Below, one piece after another: positions 47,466 to 58,462 of a stretch of 64,000 nucleotides of DNA. The notes beneath the pieces were generated by a model. That model was not told where the DNA came from, searched no databases, and saw only the letters and a program-made list of their open reading frames with translations. Origin of the DNA: Taxillus chinensis (Eukaryota; Streptophyta; Magnoliopsida; Santalales; Loranthaceae); NCBI GenBank assembly GCA_023512835.1, contig CM042084.1:47725609-47789608 (forward strand), given 5' to 3'. Position 1 is the stretch's first letter; each line of letters starts with the position of its first letter. A program made the position numbers and the translations under genes.

Positions 47466-48796
47466 TAAATTCATATTGGTGTAACCTCCTATATGAATGT
47501 TGGCTTCAATGGCATGTTTGATGTTATTTCCTATGTGGACGTTTGCTATCCTGTGCAAGTATGCACGCATGTTAAGTGTTTGATATTATGCATGTGAGGC
47601 CACACATGTTATGTGTTTGATAATATGCCTGAATGACTATGCATGTTATGTGTCTGAGATTATGCCTGTGTGGCTATGTATGCTATGTGTTTGATTTTAT
47701 GCCTGTGTGGCTGAGTTTGAGAACCCGTGAATGTGCGCATGCCATGTGTTTGATTTTATGCCTGTGTGGCAGAAATGTTTGTTATGTGTTTGATTGTATG
47801 ATTGTTAGCCTGAGAGGCTGTGGGAACTATTTGCCTGAGAGGTGGTTAAACTATTTGCCTAAGAGGCAGTTAAACATTTTCCTGAGAGGCGGTTAAATAT
47901 TTGCCCGAGAGGCGGTAAAAGTGTTAGCCTGAAAGGCTGTGAAATTGGTAGCCTGTGTGGCTGTGGAGCCAGCGTGGCTGGGGTTGTGGTTGCGCCCATT
48001 TGAGTGGTGTACTTTACTTGTATTTACTACTGTCATGACACTGCACTAGTACACGTTCTCATGTAGTGGTTAGGTGCATGGGATGGGTTGGGGAGACTTG
48101 ATCCCTACTAAGCTATGGTTGCTCACCCCTCCTACTGTGTTTTGTTTTTCTCAGGGACCTACAGGTGTTAGGTGGGAACACCAAGGTGGACAACAATTCT
48201 ATTTGTGGTTTTGATTAATGTTATTTGTATTATTGTTTTTGAGAGGCTTTGTACCCCAATGGGGAGATATTGTAAAGTGGATTTTATTGTAATAAAGGCA
48301 TGTGGATTTGTCAACGTTTATCCTAATTTGAATTTAATAAATTTATGATTTTTGTCTTTCTGAATAACGGCTGTGTAGTCTATAATGTCCTCTGTGGGAG
48401 TATTGTATCCTACCCCCTTCTCCACTGCGTGGGTAAAGGGGGAGTCACGAACCGGTTTCCTTAGGTTGGAAATTCGTGGTGTGACAATACTCTCTTGATT
48501 ATCCAAGATCCAGTACGATCATTGAATCTTTTCTCTGTGTTGTTTTTCACAATCCAAAACTATCACAAACCATTCCTTGCCCATCTGAGGTCTGTGAGCA
48601 AAGAGCATTTAATACATCTCAGATTTGTTTGATAGCTTATAACTCACACTTCACCCACCTTACTACTGTCGTCTTCTTCATCAATATTTCCACGTAGTCA
48701 TTCATAGATGAATCCAAAACCAGCTAAAAGCCTAGCTTTAGCACACGAAGAAAGTCTATTCACCCCCCCCCCTCTAGACTCACTTTGGGACCTACA
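46390..48796 (+). repeat. 5' LTR of C2 (copia), split by a solo LTR
   Basis: It starts TGTTGGATGGACAAC, shares the TGTTGGAT start of the C1 LTR, and ends CACTTTGGGACCTACA just before the primer site. Without the inserted solo LTR and one TSD copy it is about 580 bases. The right part (48492-48796) ends in a C9-10 run as in C1. Confidence 0.75.
46665..48486 (+). mobile_element. Solo LTR of family A, plus strand, in the C2 5' LTR
   Basis: It has ends TGTAATGACCC and TTCGTGGTGTGACA, 1822 bases, with ATACT on both sides (46660-46664 and 48487-48491). Palindromes lie at 47093-47114 and 47130-47151, TATA (CTATATAAAG) at about 47162, GA run at 47231-47265, a TA run at about 47423-47461, hairpin at 47469-47498 and GCCTGAGAGGCGGTTAAA repeats at about 47825-47935. 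Its start TGTAATGACCC is closest to G0. Confidence 0.93.
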
Positions 48797-48798
48797 AT

Positions 48799-48810
48799 TG
48801 GTATCAGAAC
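48799..48810 (+). other. Primer-binding site of C2
   Basis: TGGTATCAGAAC lies two bases after the LTR end (ATTGGTATCAG context). It is the initiator-Met tRNA type with one change from TGGTATCAGAGC. Confidence 0.9.
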
Positions 48811-48838
48811 AGTTCTACAACTTCATAGAGATCCCTAA

Positions 48839-50153
48839 ATGGCCGACATGGATTCCAGCAGTGCAGCTACAGCTCCCGAGCAAGCTCCAGTTCCTATTGA
48901 GGTACTTGAAGCCAGTTGTGTTCCAGAAGAAGGAGCGACTGGAGACCAGGAGCAGGACGAACCGAGCACCAGCAGCAACAAGAAAGAACAAGAAGACTAC
49001 TACGACGTCCTGTCTAGCTCATCCACCCTAGTTCCTATGTGCACACCCGTACGCTTCTCCAAATGGAAAGCGAGAATGAGAGCACACTTAGACATGCTTG
49101 ACACCTATCTCTGGGAAACAATAAAGAATGGGCCTTTCACCCCAAAGAGTATGCAAAGAGGCCGGTTGATGACGAAGGATGCAGACAGTTGGTCTAAGGT
49201 GGAGCAGAGGAAAGTAAAACTTGGCTTCAAGGCAAAAGCCACACTTTTCTCTGTGCTGGATGACGACATGTTCACGGATGTGCAGGACCTAGAGACAGCA
49301 AAGGAGGTATGGGACAAGTTATGTCTTATCTACAAAGGAGATGAACAAATACAGGACAACAAGATCTCCATGCTCAAGCAGGAGTATAAAGCCTTCAGAT
49401 ATGAACCAAAGGAGTCACTGGATAGTAACTATAAAAGGTTCACAGGTCTGATTCAATGGATGAAGACTTACAATGTTGAGATCTCTCAGAAGGACAAGAA
49501 TAACAAATTTATGAGATCTCTACCCCTGAGACTGTTGATAAAGACATCAGCCATCCGTCGGTGACGAAGGAATGGAAAACCTGTGCCTTGGAAGCATTAT
49601 ACGGGGACCTCAAGACGTTTGAAATGCAAAAGGAAGAACTTGAGGCATTTGAGAATCCTTCCAAGAAAAAGGAGAAGTCTGTTGCCTTTAAGACGGCTTC
49701 TAAAACAAGGGAACCATCTTCTGAAGAAGAAAAAGATGAGGCTGAAGAGCTTGACTCTGATAGCGCCTCAGATCAAGAGGTGGTGTTTTTGATCAAGAAA
49801 CTGCTGAAGAGAAGGAGGAACTACAGAAGGAAAGCGAGGCAGTCATCCTCATCTTTTCTAAGGGAAAAGATAAGGAGAAGTTGCAATGTTACCACTGCAA
49901 CCAGCCCGGCCACTTCGCTGCCGACTGTTACAAGCTGAAGAGGGAGAAAAAAGAGGCAGCTAAGAAGAAGAAGAAGACCAAAGGCTCCTCAAGCAAAAAG
50001 GATGACAAGAGGAAGAAGGCACTTGTCACTAACAAGTTTAACAGTGAAACTGAGGAGGAAGAAGAATCATCTGATGAGGAAAAGAAGAAAAAAGGTCTCA
50101 TCTGCTTCATGGCTGACCATTCACCTCCCCTCAAGGTAAAAACTTATAAATAG
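48839..50153 (+). pseudogene. Copia gag with zinc knuckle (C2)
   Basis: ATG at 48839 (MADMDSSSAATAPEQ) lies 29 bases after the primer site and is the likely gag start. The frame carries FSKWKARMRAHLDMLDTYLW, LETAKEVWDKLCLIYKGDEQ and DNKISMLKQEYKAFRY, the UBN2-type copia gag. It is broken near 49530, where NKFMRSLP shifts to the frame of EWKTCALEALYGDLKTFEMQ. The zinc knuckle CYHCNQPGHFAADC (C-x2-C-x4-H-x4-C) lies at about 49887-49928, followed by a Lys/Glu-rich stretch and a TAG at 50151. Gag would form the particle and package RNA. Confidence 0.9.
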
Positions 50154-51441
50154 CTCTACATTGAATATAAAGATACCTATAGAGCTCTTAAAGAAATAGA
50201 GGAACAATTTCTTCCTATGATAGCTGACAAAGAAAGATATTATTCTAAACTGGAAAGGCTTTCATGTGAATATAGAGACTCTATAGATGACTATGAAAGA
50301 ACAAAGAGAAGATTAAGAGCTGAAGTGAGTGAGATGAGAAGCACACACGATGATTTTTTTTGACAAGGCTGGACAATTGAAAATGGCTAATAAAGACATC
50401 GATAGGCTTGAAAAGGATCTAGGTGAAACTAAAGCAGAACTAGAGAAAGAAAGACAAATCAGTAAAAAGTGGTAAGATTCTGCTAAGATTGCAGCCCACT
50501 TTAGGACCACTCCAGATGTTAAAGGTCTAGCCTTAGGTCTAGGTTTCTCTGAAGACCAAATAGCCAAGGCCCAGACTTACCCTGTGCAGACCAAGTGTCT
50601 TGCTGGCTTTGTTCCTGCTGGCAGTGTACTTCTTGATTGTGGAAAGGAGGTACACATGGCTATTACTTGTCCACCCGAACCTATAACACCCAAGCTTAGA
50701 GATATGGGTATTGCTGCATCTCAGGACAGTGATACGGCAGTTGATCAGATTGAACTGAAAGCTGAACCTTTAGTCAACCTGTCCTCTACATCCAAATGCA
50801 AGGGTAAGGGTGTAGTATTGACGGAGACAAACTTAAGCAGACTTATTACTACGTTTGAGACAGGCTCTTCCAGCAACGTTGTTTCCTCCCAGCCTAAGTT
50901 TGTCCCTGGTGGTAGAGTTAAGAACGGTCTAGGATATGTGAGAGAACCTAGGAAGCCTCTTAATACTCCAATCAAACCCTTGAGACAAAATGTCCAACAC
51001 AATCCTGTCAACTTGCCCCATCTCGTGTGAAGTTAGACACCTTTCCTATCGGTGCATATTCTACCCTAAGTATCTTAAGAATGAGATTGCCACGAAAATC
51101 AGGGTAAGCCTTAAGAAATTACAAGTCACTAAAAATCTGCAACCTCATAACTCGGATAGGAAGAAGAAAGCAACCAGGCACACACAGGTTGCCTCACCAA
51201 AGAACAAAACTCCTAAACCTGTGATGAAACTGTTCAATTCGTGCCTAGGAAAGCTACCAAGAGTAACCATAAGAAAGGAGAATCCACAAAGAGCCCAAAG
51301 AACAATCCTGCTAACATATTTAATGATGGATCACCTAAATTATCATGGAAAATTAAATCTACTCCTTATTGGAAACCTAAATTGTCAATTGCAGCTTTCA
51401 CTTACCCAATGCCCAATCATCATTTGGCCCCCAAGACTTAG
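50154..51441 (+). pseudogene. Charged coiled-coil linker between gag and protease (C2)
   Basis: The frame after the gag stop reads IEEQFLPMIADKERYYSKLE and DSIDDYERTKRRLRAEVSEM, a heptad-like, coiled-coil-type stretch to about 50360 (TGA). An open frame 50584-51030 reads CLAGFVPAGSVLLDCGKEVH and is Ser/Lys/Pro-rich. The last part (51030-51440) is Lys/Asn/Pro-rich in mixed frames, including KPKLSIAAFTYPMPN. Long gag extensions of this kind occur in Maximus/SIRE elements. No enzyme domain was seen. Confidence 0.6.
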
Positions 51442-53200
51442 TTGTTTGTTGTGCAGGAACAGGTACATGAAGCTGAAAGTAACCACCGGGAACAAAAGAT
51501 CAATTCCAGCCAGTGGTATCTTGACAGTGCCTGTTCTGTACACATGATAGATGATGCCTCTCTATTGAGTGAAGTAAGGGAGGTTGCAGCTTCATCTGTC
51601 ACATTCGGGGATAACATAAAGGGTAAGATTGTTGGTAATGGTACTCTCTCTAATGGTTCTGTTTCAATTCAAAATGTATCTGTTGTTAAAGGTTTTAAAC
51701 ATAACCTATTGAGCATAAGTCAATTGTGTGACAAAGGTTATGAAGTCTTGTTCACTAAGCACACCTGCATAGTTTTAGACCCTGTCTCTAAAGAAGTAAA
51801 GCTGAATGGACACAGACAAGGCAATGTCTATGAATTGGTCTTTGGTAATGCTCAATCTAATGAACCAATTTGTTTTCTGTCCAGAGCTTCACCTGACATT
51901 AGTTGGTTGTGGCACAAGAGATTTGCTCATTTAAACTTTAAAACTATGTATAAATTGGCATCTCTTGATTTGGTTGAGGGCTTACCTAAGCATGTATATG
52001 AGAAAGAACACCCTTATAAGGATTGTCTTCTGGTTAAGCAAGTGAAACATTCTTTTAAGAGTGTGGATAAAACCTCAATCACACAACCACTTAAAATTCT
52101 GCACATGGACCTATGTGGACCAATAAATGTGTCTTCATTATCTGATGCACGATACTTCCTTGCAGTAGTAAATGACTATACCAGATATACATGGGTCATG
52201 TTTCTTAGAAGCAAAACTAAAACATTTGAAAATCTTATTGAACTCTTCAATTGGATAACTAATGTAAAGAGTCTCTCTATTAAATGCATCAGAAGTGATC
52301 ATGGCAAGGAATTTGAATTTTCTGATATGTTAGAGTTTTGTACTGAACATGGTATCTAACATAATTTCTCAGCACCTAGAACTCCACAACAAAATGGAGT
52401 CGCTGAAAGAAAGAATAGAACTTTAGTTGAAGCAGCTAGAACCATATTGACAGGAGCTCAATTCCCAAAATCCTTATGGGCTGAAGCTGTTGCCACTGCT
52501 TGTTACGTACAAAACAAAACTCTAATTAACAAACGAGCCATGAAAACACCCTATGAGTTATGGAAGGGAAGAAAACCAAACATTGGTCATCTAAGGATCT
52601 TTGGGTGTACTTGCTATATTCTGAACAATGGCAAGGATTACTTGAATATGTTTGATGCCAAGTTAGATGATGGGTATCTTGTTGGATATTCCATAACTAG
52701 CAAGGCTTATCGTGTGTTTAACAGAAGGACTAAAATTGTTGAAGAGTCTATTCATGTTTCTTTTGATGAGACTAATCATGGTATGCAGAAAGGAGACCAA
52801 AATGTAAATGAAGTACAGGACACCATCATAGTAGAAGACCAAGACACAGATAACCCTACAACAACTGAACCAGTGGAAGAGGTACCTAAACCTGAAGACC
52901 AAAGAGCTGAACCGGTTGCTATAGAATCAAATCAAAAATCAATAGAAGATCATGACCTTAACATTCAACCTGCTCAGTCTCTGTCACCTGCACCAGCCCA
53001 AGAACCTAACATAGAGCAGTTGGGCATTCAACATGAAGAAAGAGAAGAGCTTCCAAAGGCAAGGAGAAGGTTCAAGGACCACCCATCTGAACTAATAATA
53101 GGAGATCCTGCTTGCACGGGTCAAAACAAGGGCTGCCACACATCACGAGAATTTATACATGTGTTTCTTATCACAAGTGGAGCCAAAAGCAATTGATGAT
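51442..53200 (+). pseudogene. Copia protease, gag-pre-integrase and integrase (C2)
   Basis: Protease site reads WYLDSACSVHMIDD, with Ala where the family has Gly in DSG. Then KGFKHNLLSISQLCDKGYEV, and the gag-pre-integrase motif WLWHKRFAHLNF. The zinc motif is damaged: YKDCLLVKQ where C-x2-C is expected. Integrase keeps LHMDLCGP, IRSDHGKEF and GVAERKNRTLVEAARTIL. A TAA (about 52357) splits the core; C1 has CAG there. After MKTPYELWKGRKPNIGHLRI comes an acidic linker to 53196, ended by a frameshift near 53110. Confidence 0.92.
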
Positions 53201-53209
53201 GCAGTTTAG

Positions 53210-54132
53210 GATCATTATTGGATTGACACCATGCAAGAAGAGCTCAATCAGTTCAAGAGACAAAAAATGTGGGAGTTAGTCAACAGGCCTAGATCACAAC
53301 AAGTCATTGGCGTGAAATGGATATTCAGAAATAAACTTGATGCTAATGGTGTCATGATCAGAAACAAGGCCAGACTGGTGGCAAAAGGTTACAGACAAGA
53401 AGAAGGAATTGATTATGATGAAACCTTTGCTCCAGTTGCTAGACTAGAGGCTATCCGCATGTTTTTGGCATATGCAGCTTTCAAGGACTTGAAGGTTTAT
53501 CAAATGGATGTCAAGAGTGCATTCTTTAACGGAGACCTCTAAGAAGAAGTCTATGTTGAACAACCTCCTGGATTTCTAGAGCCAAACCAAGAACACAAGG
53601 TGTACAAACTGAAGAAGGCTCTATATGGACTGAAACAAGCTCCCAGACCTTGGTATAAAACATTGTTAGAGTTTATGATCAAGAACAAGTTCAGAAAAGG
53701 CAAGATTGAACCTACCCTATTTTTCAAGGAAGGAAAAGGATCACCCTTGATTGTTCAGATTTATGTTGATGACATCATCTTCGGATCAAGGGATAAAAGG
53801 CAGTGTGAAGAATTCTCCCATCTGATGAAAAGTGAGTATGAAATGAGCATGATCGGAGAACTTTCATTCTTTCTTGGGTTGGAGGTCAAGCAGCTGAAGG
53901 ATGGGATCTTTATCAATCAAACCAAATACACTACGGAGATTCTGAAGAAATTCAAGATGAATGATGTGAGTCACATGAAAACACCCATTCCTACAAACGC
54001 CAAATTGGATATGGATGAAGCAGGCAAAGAAGTGGACATCACAGAATACAGAAGCATGATTGGATCTTTGCTATATCTCATAGCAAGCAGACCTAATATA
54101 ATGTTTGCAACATGCATCTGTGCAAGATTATG
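53210..54132 (+). pseudogene. Copia reverse transcriptase (C2)
   Basis: RT reads [40 protein letters not shown] and [14 protein letters not shown], then TAA (about 53540) before EEVYVEQPPGF. It resumes as KKALYGLKQAPRPWY and has the catalytic VQIYVDDIIFGS and FLGLEVKQLKDGIFINQ. It ends IMFATCICARL at the solo LTR. C1 has 17 residues between CICAR and QYLKGT; here only one or two remain, so about 45 bases were lost with a frameshift before the LTR was inserted. Confidence 0.93.
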
Positions 54133-56069
54133 TGTCACGCCCCAATTTCCTTCCACTTGGAAATGGGTAGTGACTGCCCATGCCCGCACCCGAAGGGACA
54201 AGGGGTTGGTGCAAGCACCTTAAAAGGACTTTTGGCACGGGTGCTGTCCCAAACCTGCACAACCAGGCTAACATGCCAAGGGGCATGCTCCTGCTCCCAA
54301 ACCATGCACACAAACACAAATTGAATAACAACATCTCATTTTATTTCTTTTCAAAGACTAAATGTTTATTACAACCCAGTCGGGGAAAAACCCCTATGAA
54401 GCCAGGTGTACTGTTACAAATAAAACCAAACCAAATTCCAGAACATAAAACCACGAGCACGACAAAGGAAATAACATAAAACTCCCAGCCCTCGGGAACC
54501 TAGCTCCTCGGCCTTCACCTACCGCCTTGCTAAACCTGCCAAAAGGACGGTTTATAGGAGGGGTGAGCAAACCATAGCTCGGTAGGGATCCGGTCTCCCC
54601 GGACCCGTCCCGCTCTACAACATGCATGATATGTGTATGCTTATGCTCGTGTCGTGCCTAAGGCTAAAGCAACAAACATCACCCGGTAAACACTCTTTAC
54701 CCGAGCCCGCACTGAAGGGCAGAGGACACCCCGCCACCACGGCGACATGACATACCACATCCAGGCGAATGTTGCATGGACACCAATGCAACATTTTCCA
54801 CCCGAGTCAGATATGGTTAACCACCTCCTCGGGCGCCATACCTACCCTCAGGAATGGGTGTAGACTTAGCCCACCGTCGTGAGTGCTACACCGAGACTCA
54901 GGACCACGTCCTGGCCAAATCTCAAGGGGTCCAGCTATTGTGCCTGGCCCATATCTCGGCTCGGTCTCAAACAGACCAGCGAACAAGATAGCATTACATC
55001 TCAACATGTAAACTCAGCACAACATTTACACTTTATTTCAGAGGGACCAACATGGTCAGATACAAGCCACACACATCAGCCTCACAGGCTTTTTATCAAA
55101 TACAAATCAAACACAGTACACGCCAGTCACACAGGTATATCATCAGACACCCATATACAAGGTCTCACAGGCATTATATTGAAATACATAGTGTGCAGGC
55201 CTCACAGACATTTCATCAAACACATGGTGGGCATAAACAAACCCAGAAAATCCTCAGGCCAAATTCAACATCAGAATCAACAGAACATGCCACTGAAGGC
55301 CAACATCCATATAGGAGATCACACCTATATGGATTTACATATATATATATAGGCGAATATCCTAGAACAGAGGAGAGTTAGGAAGAACATGAATCCCTAC
55401 CTCAGACTTTTGTCCTAACCTCTACGCTAGACACCTTCCAACGACGCGAACCACCACGGCAACTGCCCGGAGATCCTCTCTCTCTCTCTCTCTCTCTCTC
55501 TGGTAGCAGCTGCAGCAAAGAAGAACACAAGAACCCTAAACTCAAACTCAAGCCCTCATTATATAGACACTACCCACATCAAAACGACGTAGTTTTGATT
55601 AAGTAAATCCCAGGATCAAAACGACGTAGTTTTGATCACACAAGTTAGCACCTTTCCGCACCCATAAAGGCCAAAATACTCGGAATTTCAACATGGTCCT
55701 TTGGAGGAAGATCATTAGAATGTCAAAACCAAAGGAACCACGCAAAAATATGGTTGCACGCCAATTTGAACGTGAATTCCCCAATTCACGTGCAACTCCA
55801 AATGCACTCCAAATGCGCTCAAACTTCACCCCTAGCCTCCTTGCATCATGTAGAAGACAACCACACTTGTATGTGAAATGGACCCATTTCACGTGCACCT
55901 CACATACACGTCCGTTTGGCCTGAAACTTCTGTGGTAGATAGAGGACATCATTCTAAGCATCTTTCCTTTTGCACGTGAATTCATTTGAGCCCATTCACT
56001 AGGTCAAAATCTAGAAAATAACTCTACTCGGAAGGCAAACGTGACTAACTCAAGGTACGGGTCCTTACA
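54133..56069 (-). mobile_element. Solo LTR of family A, minus strand, in the C2 RT/RNase H region
   Basis: It has left edge TGTCACGCCCC and right edge GGGTCCTTACA, 1937 bases, with TTATG on both sides (54128-54132 and 56070-56074). TATA (minus strand) lies at about 55558-55566, palindromes at 55578-55599 and 55615-55636, CT run at about 55474-55502, and hairpin at 55305-55334. It is closest to the G1 LTRs. Confidence 0.95.
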
Positions 56070-56074
56070 TTATG

Positions 56075-56582
56075 CGGTATCTCAAGGGAACTAAAAATTT
56101 GGGACTTTGGTACCCAAAGGAGTCTGAATTCAAATTGAGAGGCTTTTCAGATGCAAACTTTGCTGGTTGCAAGATTGATAAGAAGAGCACAAGTGGAACA
56201 TGCCAACTGCTTGGCAACAGACTTGTATCCTGGTTCAGCAAGAAACAGAATTCAGTTTCAACTTCTAAGCCGGAGCTGAATATATTGCTGCAGGAAGTTG
56301 CTGTGCTCAGTTGCTTTGGATGGCCAGTTAACTTTTAGACTATGGATTTAACCTGAAGGCTGTGCCACTATACTGTGACAATACAAGCGCCATTGCAATT
56401 ACCAACAATCCTGTCATGCATCCTAAAACCAAGCACATTGAGGTCAGACATCACTTCATACGTGACCATGTACGTGACCATGTACTGATGACCAGCTTGC
56501 CGACATATTCACTAAACCACTGCACGAAGCCAAGTTCAATGAACTTCTGACAAAACTCGGCATGCTAGATTTAACTCCATAA
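56075..56582 (+). pseudogene. Copia RNase H (C2)
   Basis: It reads RYLKGTKNLGLWYPKESEFK, FSDANFAGCKIDKKSTSGTC and SWFSKKQNSVSTSKPELNIL, where C1 has STTEAEYIA. A one-base loss shifts the frame there, and a TAG follows at about 56336. It then reads YCDNTSAIAITNNPVMHPK, KHIEVRHHFIRDHV with a short duplicated RDHV, and a shortened KPLHEAKFNELL tail in another frame, ending at TAA (about 56580). The missing stretch before DQLAD shows a deletion. Confidence 0.88.
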
Positions 56583-56753
56583 TTCTTATTACATGTCCTG
56601 TGTTTCATTTCAACTAAGTACTTGTGCATGAACATAAGTATGACAATCGTTAATGACCGGTTATCTCTCCATGAAAATTAGTAGTGCCTAAGTGTAATTC
56701 ATACATGTCTATCAAGGGTAATTGAGAAATCACATAGATAAAACTTGCTACTG
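56583..56753 (+). other. C2 sequence downstream of pol
   Basis: AT-rich noncoding remainder after the RNase H stop, cut by D3 at 56754. It has no PPT or LTR start. Confidence 0.6.
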
Positions 56754-57681
56754 ATAACGTGCATTTATGCCATTATTTTATAGCCTATTTAGGGTGTTTA
56801 AGAGCATGTTTAGAGCTTGTTTAGTACCATATTTCATATATATTTGCTCTAACCCCTAAAAAGACACTGCTTGTGCTATATATGTGTTTTTGAGCTATTT
56901 TGGGCAGGTTTTTTTGGATGATTTCTTTCTAGTCATCAGCTAGACTATTCTATCTCCTAAAGAGGGAGCTTGTGGCAACTTATGAGCTCAAAAGGAGGCA
57001 TTTTGAAGGCTACAAGCGATAAGGATGCAAGAGGTCTATTCACACTATCGATCTTTGAGCAAGCACGTTTTGATTTTTTGACCATGAAGATGGCCTTAAC
57101 AATATCACGTAAACAAGGTAAAGTTGCTCCAAATGATGTCCTCTACCTCCCATAAACATTTCAGAGCAAAAGGACAACAAAATATTTTGCACGTGATATT
57201 GGGATTTGATTTTTTTCACCTAGTAGGAGGCTTCATATGATATCACATGCAGAACAAAAGTTGCTCCAAACGATGCCATCTACCTCTCATAAACGTTTCA
57301 GACCATTTGGAGGTGCCCGTGACAATGACCTTTGTCATGGGCAAGGATATTTTTTCATGGAAGGCTTCTATCCGATGTGATAAAGTCCTGGGTGAAGTTT
57401 GAGCAAATGGAGGTGCCCGTGACAATAATCTTTGTCACGGGCAAGAATGTTTTTGCACAGTCAAGTTTGTTTTGTTCTGCTGATGATTTTTCTCTTCTGG
57501 AGCTTGATTAAATTCTGCTTGGTTTAAGGTGTTTTCAAGGTTTGAATTAAGAATAAGGGTCACTTACCAAAACTACATCGTTTTGGTAGCGACAACAGCT
57601 GGCATTAGGGCACACTTTATACAATACCTACAACCTTATAAGAAGAGGGATCTTGAAGGTGATGAGTGGATTTTATATAGA

Positions 57682-57999
57682 TTTCGGCTGAATTTATATG
57701 AAAGCTCAAAGTTATATAAAGAAAAAGCTAAACAGTGGCATGATAGGAAAATTTCTCCAGCACATGTTCAGCTAGAGCAATTAGTTCTATTATTCAATTC
57801 ACGGTTGAAGTTATTCCCTGGTAAGTTGAGATCTAAATGGGTTGGTCCGTACAAAGTGACTCAGGTTTTTCCTTATGGTGTTTTAGAGTTGCAAACAAAG
57901 TTAGGGGATACGTTCAAAGTGATGGGTCAGCGAGTTAAACCTTATTATGGAGAAGCTAAAATCAAGGTGGTGGAGCACCTTGTGTTGATTGAATCGTGA
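57682..57999 (+). pseudogene. Gypsy integrase C-terminus, Athila/Tat type (A1)
   Basis: The frame reads RLNLYESSKLYKEKAKQWHD, then LLFNSRLKLFPGKLRSKWVG, then PYKVTQVFPYGVLELQTKLG and FKVMGQRVKPYYGEAK, ending at TGA (57997). This is the conserved end of Athila/Tat integrases (KLFPGKL..KW.GP, FKVNGQRLKPY). The first coding residues before RLNLY come from LTR start sequence. The catalytic core is gone. Just after it is the CATGGGAGGCAGCCCATG phrase (58042) common after pol in this group. Confidence 0.88.
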
Positions 58000-58462
58000 T
58001 GAATTGAGATGGTCAAGCTATTGACCCTAAAGAAGCACTTCATGGGAGGCAGCCCATGTTTTCTTAGTGTGGTTCTTCTTTGTTATGTTCTTTGTTGATC
58101 CAGATGAGCAATTATTCTTTATTTGAGGTTTAAATTAGCTGCACAGTTCACACCTTCCCCAGATGTGTTCAACCAAATGATGAAGTATGGAGTCCAGAAG
58201 CTGCTGACATGGCATTTTTATTTGCACGGTTGGATTCTAGCTCAGCTGATCAATTATATCTTGTGCGATGCTTGATTAGATGCACGGTTGAGGCAGCCAC
58301 CAACCGTGCGGCTATTTATTGGTGATTTTCGACTCCAATTTAATTTTTTCGGTGTTTTGTTTTGCACGGTCCATCTCCTCCCCCAGGCCGTGCGATTGTT
58401 CTCAGGTTTGCCAGGTTCATATTGTGTGGTGCTTTTAACTGTTCTCTCTCTTGTGAGGAATT
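58000..58462 (+). other. Spacer between A1 integrase and the PMD-like ORF, with two hairpins
   Basis: Noncoding. Hairpin 1 (58282-58309) has arms GCACGGTTG and CAACCGTGC. Hairpin 2 (58364-58393) has arms GCACGGTC and GGCCGTGC, with one T-G pair. Another GCACGGTT lies at about 58228. Confidence 0.65.

Larger units (their letters stand above)
46390..56753 (+). mobile_element. C2: Ty1/copia element, 3'-truncated, with two nested solo LTRs
   Basis: It has 5' LTR (46390-48796, split), PBS, gag with zinc knuckle, a long charged linker, protease, integrase, RT and RNase H ending at about 56580. The 3' LTR is missing; D3 begins at 56754. Pol is closely related to C1 and of Maximus/SIRE type. At least five stop codons and several frameshifts are present. 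It is not known whether C2 once had a second ORF like that of C1. Confidence 0.88.
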
